Source: Pavlovales sp. CCMP2436 (taxonomy: Eukaryota > Haptophyta > Pavlovophyceae > Pavlovales). Taken from it: a DNA stretch of 11,082 nucleotides. The stretch is from assembly GCA_026770615.1 (NCBI GenBank), contig MU632391.1:1-11082 (forward strand), read 5' to 3'. Under the pieces are notes generated by a model that saw only the letters and a program-made list of their open reading frames with translations, was not told where the DNA came from and made no database searches. Position numbers and translations under genes: made by a program. Position 1 is the stretch's first letter, and the number at the start of each line of letters is the position of its first letter. This document shows, piece by piece, positions 7,871 to 11,082 of this stretch.

Positions 7871-8067
7871 ATGGACCAAAAAAGTAATAACGTAGAAACA
7901 GTTTTATCGATGTTCTGAATGCTAGATTTTAGCAAACCAGAAGTTCCCCGTGAGAAAACAATCGACGAGATCGTCCAAGAGTTTTCCGTTTTAAATTACG
8001 ATTACGGCACCGCTTCGTTTTTGCTAGACCGATGTTGCCCGATGAATCTTATGAAATTTTAGAATAA
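7871..8067 (+). pseudogene. Small protein of unknown function, one stop and one frameshift
   Basis: From ATG 7871 the frame reads 15 codons to TGA 7916-7918, then continues in the same frame (DFSKPEVPREKTIDEIVQEF) to about 8020. A different frame then gives a natural-looking end, LPDESYEILE, with TAA at 8065-8067. An alternative start is the ATG at 7919, directly after the TGA, which would leave only the frameshift. About 65 codons, acidic, no recognised domain. It lies just upstream of the small basic protein gene and the capsid gene and is likely part of the same virion block. Confidence 0.5.
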
Positions 8068-8080
8068 TAATTCAAAATAA

Positions 8081-8104
8081 AATCTAAGCCATGTATATGA
8101 AAGA
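8081..8104 (+). promoter_or_regulatory. Candidate TCTA leader of the 8105 gene
   Basis: AAAATCTAAG at about 8079-8088, TCTA core 8083-8086, 18 bases before ATG 8105. It shares the exact AATCTAAG string with the leader at 7076-7083. Confidence 0.4.
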
Positions 8105-8305
8105 ATGTACAGATTTAAACCGTCATCTGTCAAATCACACTTCGGTAAATCTGGGGTGGACGCTAAAGGCTTTGGTTCAAGAAATCACATGCGGAAGAAA
8201 ATGAGCGAATTTGTCGATGAACTTCCAAAAGAAGCATTAGAAGTTGCCAAATCTCTCGGTAAAAAAGCAGTAGTGAATAAACTCAGTTCATCCTTTGAAA
8301 AATAA
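8105..8305 (+). CDS. Small basic protein upstream of the capsid gene, intact
   Basis: Sixty-six codons without interruption, one of the few undamaged frames in the window. The N-terminal half is rich in Lys, Arg, Gly and Ser (SHFGKSGVDAKGFGSRNHM); the C-terminal half is an amphipathic helix (EFVDELPKEALEVAKSLGKK). It lies 46 bases before the major capsid start in the same direction, with a TCTA-type leader. A small, positively charged virion protein, for instance one that contacts DNA or the inner capsid face, is a reasonable guess from charge and place. I do not recognise a family. An out-of-frame ATG at 8091 precedes the start and would give only a short unrelated peptide. Confidence 0.65.
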   Translation: MYRFKPSSVKSHFGKSGVDAKGFGSRNHMRKKMSEFVDELPKEALEVAKSLGKKAVVNKLSSSFEK

Positions 8306-8314
8306 CAACTTTCT

Positions 8315-8351
8315 CTAAAAAAAATTCTATCTCATATATTATAAAACAAGC
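8315..8351 (+). promoter_or_regulatory. Candidate promoter leader of the capsid gene
   Basis: Two TCTA copies (8315-8318 and 8327-8330) sit in an A/T-rich stretch with TATATTATAAAA, 21 bases from the second copy to ATG 8352. A strong late promoter is expected before a capsid gene; the match to the other leaders in this window is by eye. Confidence 0.45.
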
Positions 8352-9604
8352 ATGGAATCCGTCCTACCTAAATCATTCGAATTCGACAAGAAAATCGCGA
8401 CATCGTCAAAGGCCGAAGCAACTTGCATTACCTTAGCACCTACCAGTGGCGTCTCATATGCCGGCCGTGGGCGTATTATCTTCCAACTACCAAGTGGATC
8501 GTCAGGCGTATACTTCAACCCAAATAATACTTATTTGCAGTACACTCTACGGTCAACTGTTCTTGCTACTACTGCCTACGTTATCGATGGTTCTGGTTTC
8601 TCTCCTATCCAGAGTATCGATATCTATTTTGGTTCAGTCCATGTTTCAAGTTTAACAGACGCGCACATTTACGGCGACATGTTACTCGATCATACCTGTT
8701 CCACATCAGACCGTGGTACATCACTCGCCTCGATGGGTTGCACAGATTCAGTGGGGGTAGCAAGCGGTGGTGTCGTCACACCAAGAAACGGTAGAGCGAT
8801 GGCGTCAGCGTCTGGGTCAACTATCGACGTGGCTATTCCTCTCCTGGGCCTATTTGGGCCTAGTATGTGTAGCAAAGCGATTGCACTATCGTTACTTAAC
8901 GATGATATCCGTATCGAAATTCAACCCAATCCAATCTTTTCGTGGGTCACCGGTGCGCCTCTTGTAGAAGGTAATGTTCTGATGGAGCAAGTAAAACTTC
9001 AGTCTGAAATTATTCGTCTCGATTCAGCGGTCGAACAAGGCATTTTATCCAAAGCACCTAACGGTATTATGGCTATCCCGAGTACAGACGTACTGTGCTA
9101 TACCACAACTGTCGGAGCTAACAGTGGGGCGATCTCGTGGAACATCCCCTGCCGCGCGAAGAGCGTCCAATCAGTGATCATAGTGATGTCCTCGTTATCT
9201 AACTCGACAACCTCAAGCGATAAATCTAGCACAACTTTCACAAGGGCGGGTTTGACTTCATACTCGTGGAGAGTTGGAGGATATCGCTTACCATCAATTC
9301 CAGTATCTAACACCGTTGAAATGCGTAGTGAATTAAACAAGGCTTTGCGTGTATTGAATGCTTCGAACAATCCCTCGTCAGTGACTCAATCGCAATACGA
9401 AGATTCAGCATTCGCAGTGGCGATCGGTTTGGACGCCTTCCAAAACTAGGACATCGTTTTAGACGGTACCTCGCTAGCGCCTTCGTCCGGTATCCTTTTC
9501 GAAGCAAATATCGCAAGTAACAATTCCGCCCTCACTATGTACGCTATGTGGTATGTGATAAAATTCTTACCATTCCGGATGGACTTTTGTCATATGATAA
9601 TTAA
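8352..9604 (+). pseudogene. Major capsid protein, double-jelly-roll type
   Basis: ATG 8352 opens a 365-codon frame ended by TAG at 9447-9449. The same frame continues with DIVLDGTSLAPSSGILFEA to about 9557, where one base is out of step, and another frame gives the C-terminus ILTIPDGLLSYDN with TAA 9602-9604. Total about 417 codons, within the range of small double-jelly-roll capsid proteins. Recognisable blocks: N-terminal GRGRIIFQLPSG with NPNNTYLQYTLRS, a central VLMEQVKLQSEIIRLD, RAKSVQSVIIVMSSL, the GGYRLPSIPV...ELNKAL stretch, and the SGILFEA to ILTI end. These follow the order in polinton-like virus and virophage capsid proteins, which form trimeric hexon-like capsomers. The gene is visibly richer in G+C than its neighbours, as often seen for a highly expressed capsid gene. 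It is followed at once by the packaging ATPase. Confidence 0.82.
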
Positions 9605-9621
9605 ACATTTCGATATATTAA

Positions 9622-10436
9622 ATGAGTGTCTTAGAAATAGAAAATAATGATATCCCGCTAACAATTCCCAGGTTTAACGTAGATAATCAACTTCATCCTC
9701 AAATAATGAGACCCCTAAGTAACAAGTCTCACAGTCTTATGTTTAGCGGTGGTCCGGGATCGAAGAAATCGAGTATGCTTTGCGCGTTTCTGACGCAGAC
9801 ATCTCCACCAATTTATAAAGGTGTATTTGATTATGTATATTTATTAATACCAGAAAATTCTTTCAAGTCTATGGAAAATTCACCATTTAAAAATCATAGT
9901 CGTCTATATCATGAACTTACTTATGATACAATTACTGAAGTCGAACAAGAAATAGAAAATAATGCTAAAAATAATAAGAATAGTCTTGTCATAATGGATG
10001 GCATGGCAGCCTCAATGAATAATATCGAACTTCAACGGACATTAGTGAGATTCTTGTGTAATCGAAGACATGTACGTATGTCTTTTTGGTTAGTAGTACA
10101 ATCATATATTGACTGATAAGGATTCAAGCTGGCGTCTGACTGTTCTGAATGTTTTGCTGGTCTGAGCGCTGCGTCGCCCATTGCCTGCTGCGTGCCGACT
10201 ATATACAACTTCCTTTAACAGTAAGAAAAAATATCAATAATTTTATCATATTCAGACCAGGCAATACAAATGAAATAATGTCAATAACAGACGAAGTGAA
10301 TATAAATAGCAAATATTTTGAAGCATATTTAAAACATATATTCAAACCAGACCAAATAAAAAAAGATCGGGCGTTTATGTTTATCGATGAAGATGGTAAT
10401 GTCTATAATAGATTCAACCGTTTAACAATACAATAA
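9622..10436 (+). pseudogene. Packaging ATPase (A32 / FtsK-HerA type), split by an insertion
   Basis: ATG 9622 opens a frame with a P-loop GGPGSKKSS at residues 43-51, Walker B-like LVIMDGMAAS (Asp126-Gly127) and the conserved NRRHVRMSFWLVVQSY end segment. Ninety foreign bases at 10110-10199 then bring in stops. The gene resumes at LPLTVRKNINNFIIFRPGN and ends FNRLTIQ, TAA 10434-10436. The ATG at 10149 lies inside the insertion and is not a start. The enzyme pumps genomic DNA into the preformed capsid. Two motif positions are unusual: Lys48 where the family normally has Gly in the GSGK loop, and Gly127 where a second Asp or Glu is expected after the Walker B Asp. Both fit decay of a gene no longer under selection. 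Confidence 0.85.
10110..10199. mobile_element. 90-bp GC-richer insertion in the ATPase gene with a 5-bp duplication
   Basis: TATAT occurs on both sides (10105-10109 and 10200-10204). Removing the 90 bases and one TATAT restores the ATPase reading frame at the conserved QSY / LPLT junction. The insert is richer in G+C than its surroundings and has no terminal inverted repeat that I can see. On the plus strand it lacks GT..AG ends, so a spliceosomal intron of this gene is unlikely. Confidence 0.75.
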
Positions 10437-10463
10437 GAATAAAATCTTCTCTTATGCATAGAA

Positions 10464-10754
10464 ATGTCCGACTCTATCGATAAATTAAATGGCTGGAAGA
10501 AAGACACTATACCAAATTCTAAATATAATTTTCTGCTAAATGGTAAACCGTATAAAGGAGCTTTCAATCGTCGATGCGTAGGTAAAATAATAACATACTA
10601 CACTGGTCGAGCAAGAAGTCGTTACTCATTACAATTAGAGTATATCGCAAAAGAATTTACTTTCGAAGATGAACCAGTAGAGTTACGTAATCTGATGGAT
10701 AGCCCTCCCGAAAGACCGGTACATCTTCGCGCAAATCAAGAATACCGTTATTGA
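10464..10754 (+). CDS. Small protein, probably the detached N-terminus of the fibre paralogue
   Basis: Start at ATG 10464, 27 bases after the ATPase stop, with an A/T-rich leader containing ATCTTCTC. The first about 72 codons look coding: basic centre (RRCVGKIITYYTGRARSRY) then an acidic LEYIAKEFTFEDEP. From about 10675 the same DNA reads on the other strand as a clear D5 segment, so the last 25 codons to TGA... stop at 10752-10754 are probably accidental and the gene is truncated at a rearrangement point. I recognise no domain. An inversion model would join it to the minus-strand frame that begins near 5875 and encodes the VFGEQ block. The function would then be a virion component; that is inference. 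Confidence 0.5.
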   Translation: MSDSIDKLNGWKKDTIPNSKYNFLLNGKPYKGAFNRRCVGKIITYYTGRARSRYSLQLEYIAKEFTFEDEPVELRNLMDSPPERPVHLRANQEYRY

Positions 10755-11006
10755 AACCAATTAATCCAACAATTGAATCGGCTTTACTACCAAACATGAT
10801 ATCTAGCACGACACCTTTGAACTGTTTTAGACAACTTTCCGCGGTGTTAGAATTACCAATATTGTCATATACTTTAACAATATTACCCAATACTTTTTTA
10901 CTAGCATATTTGTATTTAATCATTAAGTCGTCAAAAATTTATTCGAGAATGCGAACACTTTAATAATATCTTCACATTCCTCCCATCTAATACCATTAAA
11001 ATTTCT
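10657..11006 (-). pseudogene. D5-like helicase-primase, D5_N piece
   Basis: The open frame 10923-10657 contains LIGFNNGILDLRE followed by VFREGYPSDYVT, the signature that precedes the helicase domain in D5-type proteins (normally an NGVYDL...G-P-x-DY pattern). Upstream, in another frame, RWEECEDIIKVFAF (about 10990-10940) also fits D5, giving a frameshift near 10925; the ATG at 10923 is thus not a true start. Upstream of about 11007 the frame remains open into GC-rich DNA that does not look viral. Downstream, the frame ends at 10657 before any P-loop. The helicase half with its P-loop lies at 5839-6806 on the opposite strand, so this gene has been cut in two by a rearrangement near 10675. Confidence 0.75.
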
Positions 11007-11007
11007 C

Positions 11008-11082
11008 AGCGCGATGGAGCCGTCGGCAGAGCATGCGAAGCCGAGGGGCACGCCGTACATGACGCGGACGCGATCGAGCTCA
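11008..11082. other. GC-rich flank, composition break at the right edge
   Basis: The last 75 bases are about two-thirds G+C, against a strongly A/T-rich left neighbour, with the change within a few bases of 11007. They share no obvious sequence with the element at 723-1140. The minus-strand frame (reading VMYGVPLGFACSADGS) is open throughout but too short to identify. It could be host DNA, another transposon or the rim of the integration. Confidence 0.5.

Noticed and set aside
3880..9449. A variant genetic code with TAA/TAG read as glutamine, suggested by several in-frame stops at Gln-compatible places.
   Set aside because: The same codons end several genes at sensible places (penton TAG and lipase TAA overlap as convergent ends; ATPase, D5 and the 8105 gene end in TAA), and the genes also carry frameshifts and insertions. 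Decay explains all of it.
10110..10199. A spliceosomal intron in the ATPase gene.
   Set aside because: The plus strand lacks GT..AG ends and the block is flanked by a duplicated TATAT, which fits an insertion better; spliced transcripts would be needed to reopen this.

Overview
The window looks like part of an endogenous, decaying DNA virus of the polinton-like virus / virophage type (Preplasmiviricota-like), integrated in a eukaryotic genome. Four virion or replication hallmarks can be read: a double-jelly-roll-type major capsid protein (8352-9604, +), a penton-type minor capsid protein (4959-4170, -), an A32/FtsK-HerA-type packaging ATPase (9622-10436, +) and a D5-like SF3 helicase-primase (pieces at 5839-6806, + and 11006-10657, -). 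With them are a class 3 lipase-like gene (3499-4173, +), a very long repeat-rich fibre-like gene (3480 to beyond position 1, -), a second gene sharing the fibre's N-terminal blocks (5875-5106, -) and several small unknown genes. I see no polymerase, integrase or protease here.

Almost every gene is broken, by in-frame stops, single-base frameshifts or inserted DNA. Two small genes (8105-8305 and perhaps 10464-10680) look intact. The pattern fits a dead integrated copy. Part of the frameshift load could instead be uncorrected long-read indels (one lies in a T run, one in a TA microsatellite), but the insertions and nonsense codons are not explained that way.

Layout. 1-3480: fibre gene on the minus strand, cut by a GC-rich 418-bp terminal-inverted-repeat element (723-1140). 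3499-4173: lipase, convergent with the penton gene (its stop overlaps). 4982-5125: a tiny helix-turn-helix-like gene between penton and the fibre paralogue. 5106-5875: fibre paralogue. 5839-6806: helicase half of D5. 6807-7097: non-coding, with a 123-bp inverted-repeat element, A/T tracts and a hairpin. 7098-8305: four small genes. 8352-10436: capsid and ATPase, the ATPase split by a 90-bp insertion. 10464-10754: small gene running into the antisense D5 N-terminal piece. From about 11008 the composition jumps to roughly two-thirds G+C, probably host or transposon DNA.

The most informative observation is that one inversion, with breakpoints near 5840-5880 and 10670-10690, would explain why D5 is in two pieces on opposite strands, and would also put the 10464 gene upstream of the headless fibre paralogue. 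Several gene starts have a TCTA-containing A/T-rich leader, similar in kind to the late promoter motif described for Cafeteria roenbergensis virus and its virophage Mavirus. This makes dependence on giant-virus transcription a possibility worth testing. The host cannot be named from the sequence.
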